The position numbers and the translations under genes were made by a program. The notes beneath the pieces were generated by a model. That model was not told the origin of the DNA and made no database searches. It saw nothing but the letters and a program-made list of their open reading frames with translations. Shown here piece by piece: positions 10,001 through 16,937 of a stretch of DNA of 33,716 nt (its first letter is position 1; each line of letters opens with the position of its first letter). The DNA is from Methylococcaceae bacterium (lineage in GTDB: Bacteria; Pseudomonadota; Gammaproteobacteria; Methylococcales; Methylomonadaceae). Location of the stretch: the NCBI GenBank assembly GCA_028748685.1, contig JAJRDU010000142.1, positions 1 to 33,716 of the forward strand. Direction: 5' to 3'.

Positions 10001-12353
10001 CCGCGCCGTGTATGCGGTGCAGGCCGAATTCCGTCCCGGCATCTTCGACTTTTTCTACCCTCTGCAACGCAGCAACCTGTCGACTTACTATTCCGACGAC
10101 CTGCAAGGCTACGGTTACGCCGACTTGCTGCGTAAACCCAACTTCGCGCTCAACGCCCTGAAAAGCCAGAGCAAGCTGGCGAAGAAAGCCATGCGCGACA
10201 CCGCCGGCTGGTTTCCGCATGTGATCACCGATGCCGACGGTATTGCGACCATAGATGTCGAGATGCCGGCCAACATCACCGAATGGCTGGTCACCGCCGT
10301 CGCCAGCGACAAGGACGGACGGATCGGCGAAACAACCGGCCAGTTTCGTAGCGTCACGGACGTGGCGGTAGACATGGTCGGCCCGCAGTTCTTGCGGCAA
10401 GGCGATGAAGTGGAATTGGCCGTGAAGCTGACCAACCATCTGGCCGAGCCGGTAAAACTGGCGGGCAACATTGGTTTGCCTGATACCTTGCAATTACAGA
10501 GTGGAGAGATAGCACCGAAAGCCGAAATGGCCGGCAAGGCCGAACAATTGTGGCCCTTGCATCTGACCACAAATGGTAGCCAAGGCACGGCGGCCTTTAA
10601 GGTCGGCTTGAGCGCGCCGGCGAATGTCCGGGTCGGCGGTGCAGAGGAATTTGAGATTCCATTAAAAGCCGCCGCGCTGCCGCAAGTCTATAGCAGCAGC
10701 CAGCAGGACAATCTGTTGCGTATCGATTTGCCTGCCGAGGCTACGCCGCGCCAAGTCAGCGTCCGCGTCAATTCCGGCTTGCTGGGAGCCTCGCTGCAAG
10801 CGGCGGCAATGCTGGTGCAATACCCTTACGGCTGCACCGAACAGCTGGCGCACAGCACCGTGCCGAATCTGGTGCTGCTGGATCTGATCGAGCGAGCCGG
10901 CCTGAAACCCGAGCAATTGGGACCTCTGGAAAACACCTTGAAACGCGCCAAGCAAAACGCGGCGCTGGGCATACGCAAGCTGATCCAGAACCAGAAGGCC
11001 GACGGCGGTTTCAGTCTGTGGCCCGGCGACAGCGAAGCCAGCCTGCCGGTGAGCCTGATCGCCATGCAAGCCTTGAAATACGCCAACGACCTGCAACTGG
11101 AAGGTGTCAACAGCGCCTATTACAAAGGCACGGAATGGCTGGCAACCCAGGCCAACGGCAATATCCCGCTCGACGGCTTCGCGCTGGCCGGCTTTGCCTT
11201 GACCGGCACCGGCTATCAGTCGCCGTGGCAACAACAGGCCGATTTCGTCGCCAAGGTCGCCGGTGATGCCAATGCCGGAACGGCCGATCTGGTCGCTGCG
11301 TTGCGCATATTCATGGCCTACGAAAAACAAAGCTGGCACAGCTTCAACCAGCAGTTCAAGGACCAGCCGCAGCTGAAAACCAACTTGGCCAAGCGCTTGC
11401 AGCAAGCCCTGGAAGCCATCGACCCGGCCAATTACCAGCAAAATCGGGGCGAGCTATATAAACAACTCGGCTTCGGTTTCGGCCTGCCCAGCCTGATTTC
11501 CTCTGGTTTGGGCACGCTGAACGACGCCCAGGCCTTGCCGCCGGAATTGGAAACCAAGCTGAAACGTTGGTTGCTGCAAACCCAGAAAAACGGCTACTGG
11601 ACCTCGACCTACGACACCGCCCAGGTGATCTTCAACAGCCGCGAACTGCTCAGCAAGGAAGCGGCGACGGCCGGCAAACAGAAAGCCCGCACCCTCACCG
11701 CCAGCACCAAGAACGGCTTCGCGCTGGGCAACTTGGCACGCATCCCCGGCGGCTATCTGGGCAATTTCAGCCAATTCGGCGACAGCCCCGATCTGAGCGA
11801 AATCCGCATCGGCGAGCTCAATGCCGACGAAATCGCCAGCGCCACGGTAGCGGTCGAAGTGCCCTATCAAGCCGTCGCCGCCCGCGCCGCGGGCCTTGAT
11901 GTACAACGCAGCTTCCGCCGCATCACCGCCAAGGGCAGCGAACTGTTCGACATGAGCCAGGCCTTGAAACCCGGTGATGTGGTGGTTAGCGAAGTCCGCG
12001 TCAAACGCACCGCCGACGCCGGCCGCCCTGCCCCCGGCAGCGAGTTCGTGGTAATCGAGGACGGCATCCCCAGCTTGGCGGAAGGCCAGGAAAACGACCA
12101 GACCTATCTGGCCGACGCCAAGATCCAGCCCAAGGAGGACAGCTACTGGGCCAACATCAAGGAAACCCAACGCTTCCCGGACCGCATCGTCCGCGTCGCT
12201 AAGCTACAGCCCCAAGGCGAATTGACTTTGTATCAGGTCTGGCGGGTCACTAGGCCCGGCAACGCCGCGATTCCGCCGGCGACCGGGTTCGATATGTATA
12301 ACGAGGCGGTACAGGGGAATACATCCTCTGCAAGAGTAAGTGTGGTGAAGTAA
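7095..12353 (+). CDS. yfaS: Alpha-2-macroglobulin family protein (YfaS-like) with intact thioester
   Basis: 1752 aa from the ATG at 7095, which has GGAGG 7 nt upstream. A bacterial protease-trapping macroglobulin of the periplasm. The family traps proteases after bait cleavage, using an internal Cys-Gln thioester. Visible here are successive MG-type beta domains, the segment FVLTDRPIFKPGETFYYKGI, the pre-thioester segment VITDADGIATIDVEMPANI, and the thioester motif YGCTEQ with Cys about 1247. E. coli YfaS is shorter. No lipobox is seen: the signal peptide (SLTAIISHLILLTTLLIPL, then SANA) lies at residues about 134-158, not at the N-terminus. The first 130 codons include repeat copy B (7171-7486) in frame. 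No ATG, GTG or TTG lies in frame between the repeat and the signal peptide; the closest starts are ATG 7356 and GTG 7365, inside the repeat. Last gene of the operon, 29 bp after its neighbour. Confidence 0.9.
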   Translation: MRKQNLVMKINVTNANPEFGEGFLPYAAPSTGAFGGISPIGVRQGGRSSAEGLGSPFCRPSPKASARRTNRQDSRFACAAPEGRGTGMYRVNKAASGSPFLWILSFGDAKESIAVVGPRTDINKTVAVATQNPNSLTAIISHLILLTTLLIPLSANAGSPFYLTAERSFSNTESPNIRLDYTLTDQPMMIRVLKANNLETFLDGQFNVSRSYEQPVSELNPGHYFAKGLNAAQSPLKLFRGMLDVEFRKSLKETNFGGSVLTVTEKPLVSVPQQILVAPPSGFQVVKENYLDLQHNGQTTQDLGWWFGQDTWSEQRYKTRQIALEPLPDGIYLLQAVQGKTEAQCLIQVSSLSIQIKQSSEQLLVRAINRDLQPVANAKVSYRDGRGRWQAVPEATNAAGELSFKNPEGVLDGKLLVRVDAPAAKPGEAVRTALTATDFLPTQAKDDSVFVLTDRPIFKPGETFYYKGIVRNLQDGQLKIPAFQSRQTDVSLIRADGNATGLQGQTALTDFGSFSGSFDLDPGQTPGLYRLLAEIDHKAYGGEFRVRDYIKPTFYLEWLDRSPVVQAGQPFNLKFRAKRYSGGVPQNVKFEVFLYRKKFEAPQFVMEAGAGLAAGNDYFGAVKSAAPLTQPQRLFSSIEERQAAELSNPWETAAKLDDNGDGSFEFTVPAGDKEKADQEWIYTLMVRAQDQSGGMAILTDNLYATLSEAQPALSFNKTVAAVGDQDLQLLLQSNYSDGKPAPKAGGVVDVMLEQPGTAKRNLVKLDFATDERGQQRLTIPALKEFGRLTAVARLETLDGRSLNHPASSQPSTLIVAGSGGEAVADNPELELYTPTTILSPGEQAKVFALLPKAWGNNESGPVWETVAGSRLFDSRGSQMQGRSRWFEVTAKPEYGTGFYHTVTVPVAGGKYKEQTLGFRIVPKEKRLQIAIQPEKAETEPLKPTKVKLEVKRADGSPSANTELAVSIVDRAVYAVQAEFRPGIFDFFYPLQRSNLSTYYSDDLQGYGYADLLRKPNFALNALKSQSKLAKKAMRDTAGWFPHVITDADGIATIDVEMPANITEWLVTAVASDKDGRIGETTGQFRSVTDVAVDMVGPQFLRQGDEVELAVKLTNHLAEPVKLAGNIGLPDTLQLQSGEIAPKAEMAGKAEQLWPLHLTTNGSQGTAAFKVGLSAPANVRVGGAEEFEIPLKAAALPQVYSSSQQDNLLRIDLPAEATPRQVSVRVNSGLLGASLQAAAMLVQYPYGCTEQLAHSTVPNLVLLDLIERAGLKPEQLGPLENTLKRAKQNAALGIRKLIQNQKADGGFSLWPGDSEASLPVSLIAMQALKYANDLQLEGVNSAYYKGTEWLATQANGNIPLDGFALAGFALTGTGYQSPWQQQADFVAKVAGDANAGTADLVAALRIFMAYEKQSWHSFNQQFKDQPQLKTNLAKRLQQALEAIDPANYQQNRGELYKQLGFGFGLPSLISSGLGTLNDAQALPPELETKLKRWLLQTQKNGYWTSTYDTAQVIFNSRELLSKEAATAGKQKARTLTASTKNGFALGNLARIPGGYLGNFSQFGDSPDLSEIRIGELNADEIASATVAVEVPYQAVAARAAGLDVQRSFRRITAKGSELFDMSQALKPGDVVVSEVRVKRTADAGRPAPGSEFVVIEDGIPSLAEGQENDQTYLADAKIQPKEDSYWANIKETQRFPDRIVRVAKLQPQGELTLYQVWRVTRPGNAAIPPATGFDMYNEAVQGNTSSARVSVVK
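7171..7486 (-). repeat. Dispersed repeat, copy B (inverted relative to copy A)
   Basis: About 316 bp, the reverse complement of copy A, with an extra internal stretch of roughly 65-70 bp (about 7300-7370) containing a GATGTACC-type segment. It is open in the alpha-2-macroglobulin frame and also open over most of its length on the opposite strand. Together with copy A it brackets the small secreted-protein gene in an inverted-repeat unit of about 1.16 kb. Confidence 0.9.
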
Positions 12354-12419
12354 AGAGGCGATTGTGCCTAAAAATACGGTTAGAACTGGATAATCAATGG
12401 TCGGGCCAGAGGGAGAGAA

Positions 12420-12902
12420 ATGATGTCGAATTACGAGTGCTCTTCAATAATCTTGCAAGTGCTGATAAGTTTTGTCGCGTTTGGCACTCTCGTCGTATAT
12501 TACCGCCAGTTGAAAGTAATGTCTCGACAGCTTAATGCAATGCAAGAGTCATCGCGTGCGCAAAGCGGCCTATCGTTAGTAGAGTTTTTACAATCACCGG
12601 AGGTTCGCAAAGCTCGTCACGCTGTGCGCGAAATACTCTCAACAAAGCCGTTTGACGATTGGTCTGACGAAGAACGGAATTATGCTGCTTTAGTTACGGC
12701 TAATTATGATGTTGCAGGTGCGTTAATTAGATCTGGCTTGGCACCTATAGAACTGATCACTGCTAATTGGGGACCGAGTATTAATCACTGTTATGAAGTT
12801 CTTGAACCATTTATTGCCGAACATCGAAACCGCCCAGGAGCAAGCCCTCGATACTGGAGCAACTTCAAATGGCTATATGAAAAGGCCAAGGAAATTGAAT
12901 AA
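12420..12902 (+). CDS. Hypothetical protein with one membrane helix (DUF4760-like layout)
   Basis: 160 aa. An N-terminal membrane segment (IILQVLISFVAFGTLVVYY) is followed by a short basic helix (RQLKVMSRQLNAMQESSRAQ) and a cytoplasmic helical domain with WSDEERNYAALVTANYDVAG and GPSINHCYEVLEPFI. This order resembles DUF4760-type proteins, whose function is unknown; the family match is from memory. GGAG at 12412-12415 could serve either of two adjacent ATGs (12420 or 12423). Codon use is AT-richer than in the upstream operon, which suggests accessory DNA. It lies 66 bp after the macroglobulin with no obvious terminator between. Confidence 0.6.
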   Translation: MMSNYECSSIILQVLISFVAFGTLVVYYRQLKVMSRQLNAMQESSRAQSGLSLVEFLQSPEVRKARHAVREILSTKPFDDWSDEERNYAALVTANYDVAGALIRSGLAPIELITANWGPSINHCYEVLEPFIAEHRNRPGASPRYWSNFKWLYEKAKEIE

Positions 12903-12923
12903 TTAAGAGCTCGGAAACTATAA

Positions 12924-13370
12924 ATGAATATTAGTGATAACGACGATCCGTTTGACCTTAACCGATTCCAGGAAGCTCAAGAGAACGTATATGGAACCGC
13001 GCTTTCCGAGCTAAAAAATGGACGCAAGCTTTCTCATTGGATGTGGTTTGTTTTTCCGCAAATAGAGGGCTTGGGTAACAGTTCCACTGCAAAACGATAT
13101 GCAATAAAAAGCATGGAAGAGGCTAAAGCCTATTTGAACCATCCGATATTAGGCTCCCGCTTGATCGAATGCACGAAAACATTACTCAATATTAAGGGAT
13201 TATCGGCATCCGATATTTTCGGCCACCCGGACGACCTTAAATTTTGTTCTTCAATGACGCTTTTCGAATATGTCGCCTCAAAAAATTCATTGTTTTCCGA
13301 GGCCCTTGATCAATATTTTGGAGGACAAAAAGACGCAAAAACATTGGCACTCATTGATTCGACTTGGTAA
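12924..13370 (+). CDS. DUF1810 family protein
   Basis: 148 aa, the usual length of this family. It carries the family hallmarks DLNRFQEAQENVYGTALSEL, the segment SHWMWFVFPQIEGLGNSSTA, the pattern HPILGSRLIECT, and a C-terminal LDQYFGGQKDAKTLALI. Soluble, no signal peptide, biochemical role unknown. It follows the preceding gene by 21 bp and shares its AT-rich codon use, so the pair may have been acquired together. It is followed by a REP palindrome. Confidence 0.85.
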   Translation: MNISDNDDPFDLNRFQEAQENVYGTALSELKNGRKLSHWMWFVFPQIEGLGNSSTAKRYAIKSMEEAKAYLNHPILGSRLIECTKTLLNIKGLSASDIFGHPDDLKFCSSMTLFEYVASKNSLFSEALDQYFGGQKDAKTLALIDSTW

Positions 13371-13387
13371 GACGCAATAACAGCCAG

Positions 13388-13463
13388 GTAGGCCGGAATA
13401 AGCGCAAGCCTTTCCGGCAAGCTTGGTTTCGCCGGAAACGCCTATCGGCTTATTCCGGCCTAC
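13388..13463. repeat. REP-like palindromic element
   Basis: Perfect 16-bp arms GTAGGCCGGAATAAGC (13388-13403) and GCTTATTCCGGCCTAC (13448-13463) enclose a second inverted pair, TTTCCGGC and GCCGGAAA. The two nested stems and 76-bp length are typical of an intergenic REP/BIME element. It separates the DUF1810 gene from the Tae4 gene and could also stop transcription. The remaining sequence up to 13587 shows no gene. Confidence 0.85.
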
Positions 13464-13587
13464 AATCTACCCGCCAATGAGAGGCGTACTGCGCGGATGT
13501 TTGCCACTACCGCGCATTTCATTTTACGTTAAGCGTCTAGCGCTTTCGTTTTTAACAATCAAAGTCAAACACCGAAGAGAGGAAACC

Positions 13588-14103
13588 ATGGCAGATGTGA
13601 AGTTTGAAACGATCTGGCAGAACTATCCAGGCGCGGACCCGTGCATAGACAGTAAGACGGGCTCCCCACCTATCGGATTTTCAAATCAATGCGCAATTCG
13701 GCTTGGATATGCCCTTGAAAAGTCTGGCATCTCATTTGCTTCGTTTCAGGGCAAACGCCGCCCTTGTGGTCCCCAAAACGGTGGCATGGTGGCTGGTGCG
13801 CAGGAATTGGCCAATTGGCTCGGGCCTAATCGTTTCTCGGGATGCCCCAAACCCGAGACTTATACGGGCAAAACCGCCTTCGAAAAAATCGACGGCCGAA
13901 CAGGAATCATCTTTCTGGCCAATTATTGGCAACGTCCGGGAGAGAAGGGAGCGACTCGTACCGGCGATCACATTGATTTATGGAACGGGTCAAGAATGAC
14001 TTCTTTATCCAGTTATATACGCGCTCAATGGGGAGTCTCATGGGATGGACTGTGGTCCGATTATCGGCTCGCTTCCAAAGTCCTGTTTTGGCCTATCGCA
14101 TGA
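13588..14103 (+). CDS. tae4: Tae4-family peptidoglycan amidase (T6SS-type effector)
   Basis: 171 aa, usual for Tae4. This family comprises NlpC/P60-like amidases that cleave the gamma-D-Glu-mDAP bond of peptidoglycan and are delivered by type VI secretion. The catalytic Cys is visible as Cys35 in GFSNQCAIRLGYAL, and the catalytic His as His128 in TRTGDHIDLWNG, with acidic residues beside it. The C-terminal aromatic segment (WGVSWDGLWSDY) is also usual. The start ATG at 13588 has AGAGGA upstream; the longer open frame runs back through the REP element and is not real. No signal peptide is present, as expected for an injected effector. No T6SS structural gene, Hcp or VgrG lies in the window, so it is an orphan. 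Its stop overlaps the next start (ATGA). Confidence 0.85.
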   Translation: MADVKFETIWQNYPGADPCIDSKTGSPPIGFSNQCAIRLGYALEKSGISFASFQGKRRPCGPQNGGMVAGAQELANWLGPNRFSGCPKPETYTGKTAFEKIDGRTGIIFLANYWQRPGEKGATRTGDHIDLWNGSRMTSLSSYIRAQWGVSWDGLWSDYRLASKVLFWPIA

Positions 14104-14510
14104 ACAGGCTCGCCTTCATATTAACCTCGTCTGTTTGCGGCCTTGGCGTCTGCCTTGGATTCGTGTGGTTGTCTCAAACGCTCGGGATTTCGGTCAAGTT
14201 TCCCTCCCCCGGCGGCGAGAACGATTTTGCCTTGAGGGCGCAGTGGTTCTTTTTCGGCGTCTGCCCGGCATTTCTAATGCTTGGAGCGTGGATAGGATAC
14301 GCCGGCTTTGGTCACACAAGAAGGTGGCTATCGATGTGGACGGGAGCCTTGCTTGGCGCAGCTATCGTGTTCGCGGCAGCCCGTCTGCTTCAGGGCCAGA
14401 TTGAAACATTGTCGGATGATGGTTCGGCAAACCATGCTGTTCTCGTCTTTTACCTGTTCTGGACCGTCTCTTCTGCCTTGGGTGCGAGGATAGTACTATG
14501 GCGGCATTGA
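14100..14510 (+). CDS. 4-TM membrane protein, candidate immunity or holin-like partner of Tae4
   Basis: 136 aa. The start at 14100 overlaps the Tae4 stop codon by 4 bp, so the pair is translationally coupled. Four hydrophobic segments are visible (about residues 4-27, 46-68, 76-98 and 112-133), with an acidic loop between the last two. I do not recognise the family. Position and coupling suggest that it protects the cell from Tae4. Known Tai4 immunity proteins are soluble periplasmic proteins, so a membrane protein would be a different solution. A holin-like export role is the alternative. Confidence 0.6.
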   Translation: MNRLAFILTSSVCGLGVCLGFVWLSQTLGISVKFPSPGGENDFALRAQWFFFGVCPAFLMLGAWIGYAGFGHTRRWLSMWTGALLGAAIVFAAARLLQGQIETLSDDGSANHAVLVFYLFWTVSSALGARIVLWRH

Positions 14511-14578
14511 GTGAGAGCGTCGCAACGCCATCATTCAGGTGTACGCCTATCGGCACCGTTTAATTCAAGAGCGTATAA

Positions 14579-15097
14579 ATGAAACGATCAACAAAAATCC
14601 TCATAGGGCTCATATCCATCTTGCTGCTCGGCTTCCTGGTGCCGGAACGGATCAGAATTCCGGTAGTCGGCGCGTCAAAGCAGGACTGGAATCAGGTGTC
14701 TTTTTGGTTTGAGCCTTGGGGCACTTCCGGCGTGCATAAGGGTATCGACATCTTTGGCAAGATAGGCACCGGCGTGACCAGCACCACCGATGGTATCGTG
14801 TTGTATGCAGGTCAAATCAGCAAGGGCGGCAATGTCGTCGTGGTCTTGGGACCGAAATGGCGGTTTCACTATTTCGCACACCTAAACACCATCAACGCCT
14901 CGATGTTCAGTTTTGTTAAATCAGGCGGCGTGATCGGTACGGTCGGCGACAGCGGCAATGCCAAGGGAAAACCACCTCATCTGCATTATGCTATCGTCAG
15001 GTTGATTCCGGCGCCTTGGGCGATGGACGGTTCCACCCAGGGCTATAAGAAAGCGTTTTTTATCAATCCCAGCGCCTATCTGAGCGGTCAAATATAG
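14579..15097 (+). CDS. M23 family peptidoglycan metallopeptidase
   Basis: 172 aa. An N-terminal signal or anchor (ILIGLISILLLGFLVPE) precedes a compact LytM/M23 domain. The zinc ligands are visible: His53 and Asp57 in GVHKGIDIFG, and His136 in PPHLHYAI, with His101 (YFAHL) and His134 as catalytic histidines. The family cleaves peptide cross-links in peptidoglycan and acts in the periplasm. The fold is minimal, with no LysM or coiled-coil region. It lies 68 bp after the 4-TM gene on the same strand, giving a Tae4, 4-TM, M23 order. The ribosome site is weak (AAGAG 7 nt upstream). Confidence 0.85.
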   Translation: MKRSTKILIGLISILLLGFLVPERIRIPVVGASKQDWNQVSFWFEPWGTSGVHKGIDIFGKIGTGVTSTTDGIVLYAGQISKGGNVVVVLGPKWRFHYFAHLNTINASMFSFVKSGGVIGTVGDSGNAKGKPPHLHYAIVRLIPAPWAMDGSTQGYKKAFFINPSAYLSGQI

Positions 15098-15121
15098 CCG
15101 CTCACACGGCTTATGCCTTTT
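15096..15121 (+). terminator. Weak intrinsic terminator after the M23 gene
   Basis: A short stem AGCCG/CGGCT with a 6-nt loop starts at the M23 stop codon and is followed by TATGCCTTTTTT. It lies between convergent genes. The stem is only 5 bp. Confidence 0.35.
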
Positions 15122-15122
15122 T

Positions 15123-15380
15123 TCAACGGGCGGCGGATTCAATGTAATTAGCCAACGCCGACACCGAGGCAAAGATTTTCACCACGTCTTCTTTTTCGGC
15201 ATCGATTTTTACGTGGTATTTTTTGCGTATCGCTAGGCCCAGTTCCAGGGCATCGATGGAATCCAGCCCCAGCCCTTCGTTGAACAGAGCCGCCTCGCTA
15301 TCAATATCGTCGACATCGACATCCTCCAGATCCAGCGTGTCGATGATCAGGTGTTTTAACTCGTTTTCCATGGTGCTCAT
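15123..15380 (-). CDS. Acyl carrier protein
   Basis: 85 aa, acidic, helical, with the phosphopantetheine attachment motif LGLDSIDALEL (Ser in the DSI triplet). ACPs carry acyl chains on a 4'-phosphopantetheine arm. The start at 15380 has AAAGAG about 7 nt upstream; an internal ATG at 15371 is possible. It follows a chain-length-factor-type ketosynthase gene on the same strand, 98 bp away, so it probably belongs to a specialised (aryl-polyene-like) chain-building pathway rather than housekeeping fatty acid synthesis. It converges with the M23 peptidase gene. Confidence 0.9.
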   Translation of the reverse strand: MSTMENELKHLIIDTLDLEDVDVDDIDSEAALFNEGLGLDSIDALELGLAIRKKYHVKIDAEKEDVVKIFASVSALANYIESAAR

Positions 15381-15478
15381 AGCGATCTCTTTGTTGCGTA
15401 AATGTCCTGCGAGGATTGATTGAAGCTGTAATTCACCCGACGCCGGCTTCTCCGTCGCCGGCCATCATGCTATGTAAC

Positions 15479-16222
15479 TCAGTATTTCGCCCATTGCCAG
15501 CTATGGCTCCGGTTTCCAAGCTGCAATACACGCTGTTCGGACACCAGGAACTTGATGAATGTTGGCAATTGTACCGGTTGCTCGCCGTCGTGACGAGTCA
15601 GGGATAACCGGCTAAGCACAACCGGAAAGCCCTCGCCTTCCACTGCCAACCTCAAGGCCAGCGCACAGGGAAACGGCAGATTCAAATCGAAGGGCGCGGT
15701 CGGATAAAACGCCGGCAGGGGCTCGTCGTAGAAAGCCAGCAAAACCTGGGGATGGCCTTCGCGCAACAGGCCCAAGGCTTCGATAAATCCAGACGCCATG
15801 CCATCGTTCCCCGGCGCAACGACCGAAATTTCCTGGCGATTGCCATACACGATCGAAAACAGCCCGCCGATGGCGTTATGCACCGACAGACTGAAAGCCG
15901 TGGGCGACAGCTCTTCGCCGGACTGCAAGGCTTCCAGCATCTGCAGCGACTTGACGATCTCACCGTGCGAGGAACTGAATACCGCCGGCAGTTCGTCGCC
16001 AGCATCGACACATTGCTCGACCGCATTAAATACGGCCTTGGCCAAGGGACTTAAACGACGCAGCAAGGATTTGGGAACCGCCTTGGGCGACGGTGGACTT
16101 TCCGTACCGACGTTTTGTTTACCTTGCTGCCACTGTCTCCAGTCTTCGAGGCAATTCAATCCTGGCGCCCAAGCACCCCAGTCGCGGACAATAAATTGGG
16201 CAATATTCTTCTGCTCGGTCAC
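15479..16222 (-). CDS. Beta-ketoacyl synthase-like chain length factor
   Basis: 247 aa with a GTG start at 16222. The order FIVRDWGAWAPGLNCLEDWR, FSSSHGEIVKSLQMLEAL, SPTAFSLSVHNAIGGLFSI and SVVAPGNDGMASGFIEAL is that of the stand-alone N-terminal ketosynthase domain called chain length factor in aryl-polyene and related clusters. There the protein partners a full ketosynthase (ApeC with ApeO type). It has no active-site Cys in the usual ketosynthase context, as expected for a non-catalytic partner. Only one ACP follows. The ketosynthase, acyltransferases, dehydratases and ketoreductases normally adjacent are absent on both sides, so the locus looks degraded or split. Confidence 0.8.
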   Translation of the reverse strand: MTEQKNIAQFIVRDWGAWAPGLNCLEDWRQWQQGKQNVGTESPPSPKAVPKSLLRRLSPLAKAVFNAVEQCVDAGDELPAVFSSSHGEIVKSLQMLEALQSGEELSPTAFSLSVHNAIGGLFSIVYGNRQEISVVAPGNDGMASGFIEALGLLREGHPQVLLAFYDEPLPAFYPTAPFDLNLPFPCALALRLAVEGEGFPVVLSRLSLTRHDGEQPVQLPTFIKFLVSEQRVLQLGNRSHSWQWAKY

Positions 16223-16395
16223 GATTAATTAAAGCCTTACCAATGTTTTTCACTCAACGAGCAAACAAGTTTACCCGATCTTTGCGATGGATATTGAGGA
16301 GGTTTGGCGCTGGGGTCGATCAAAAGAGGCCGCTAATTCTTGTAAAAGACAATACCGGACTAGTGGGATTGAAAGCGATTCGATGATTTCCAGGC

Positions 16396-16424
16396 TTCAA
16401 AGTTACATCCCCAAGTCCTATAAT
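16396..16424 (+). promoter_or_regulatory. Sigma70 promoter of the 16462 gene
   Basis: TTCAAA (16396-16401), a 17-bp spacer and a perfect TATAAT (16419-16424). The expected transcription start near 16431 lies just before the AGGAG site at 16451 and the GTG start at 16462. Confidence 0.55.
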
Positions 16425-16461
16425 CGAACACTGTTCATGATCAACCAATGAGGAGAATTCC

Positions 16462-16878
16462 GTGAGGATCAGTAATGTCTTGGCCGTCCTGCTTACCGTG
16501 GGCTTTTGCAATTCAGTTTGGGCTCAGTCGACGGAAGGTCATTCCGGTCATGGCGGCGGCAGTGGCGGTGCCAGCAACGAGGTGTCGTGCATCAAGGCCA
16601 AGATCAGCCGCCATAACCCGGAACACTTAGCGACAGTCGCACCCGGCTCGGAATTTTCATTCGCCGTCTCCGGCAGCAACGGTCCAGGACATATCCATGT
16701 CAACATCCGCGACCAACCCGTTGACGTCAGCGTCGAAGATAAAGAAACCTTCTATCTGGTCAAGGGCAAATTGCCGGCCGACCTTAAAAACCAGACCGTG
16801 CGGATATCGATCAAAGCAAAGGCCAAAGTCGGCAAATGCGATGCCAACGATGGCTTTCTGCTAAAAATCACTGAATAA
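16462..16878 (+). CDS. Small secreted protein with His/Gly-rich N-terminus
   Basis: 138 aa with a GTG start at 16462 supported by AGGAG 6 nt upstream and a good promoter. A signal peptide (SNVLAVLLTVGFCNSVWA) precedes a His/Gly/Ser-rich linker (EGHSGHGGGSGG) and a beta-rich domain with two Cys (SCIKAKI and GKCDAND) that could form a disulfide. The GHIHVNIRDQPVDV segment and the His-rich linker hint at metal binding; that is a guess. I do not recognise the family. It is monocistronic and convergent with the Fae homologue. Confidence 0.65.
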   Translation: MRISNVLAVLLTVGFCNSVWAQSTEGHSGHGGGSGGASNEVSCIKAKISRHNPEHLATVAPGSEFSFAVSGSNGPGHIHVNIRDQPVDVSVEDKETFYLVKGKLPADLKNQTVRISIKAKAKVGKCDANDGFLLKITE

Positions 16879-16937
16879 ATCATGAAAAGATCCAGGGTTC
16901 AAGCTGCATAACAGCGGCTTTGAACGTTGGACTTATC

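Noticed and set aside
10662-11441. 259-aa antisense frame in the macroglobulin gene
   Set aside because: No domain, repetitive Gly/Gln/Arg composition; the plus strand encodes the thioester and following helical domain.
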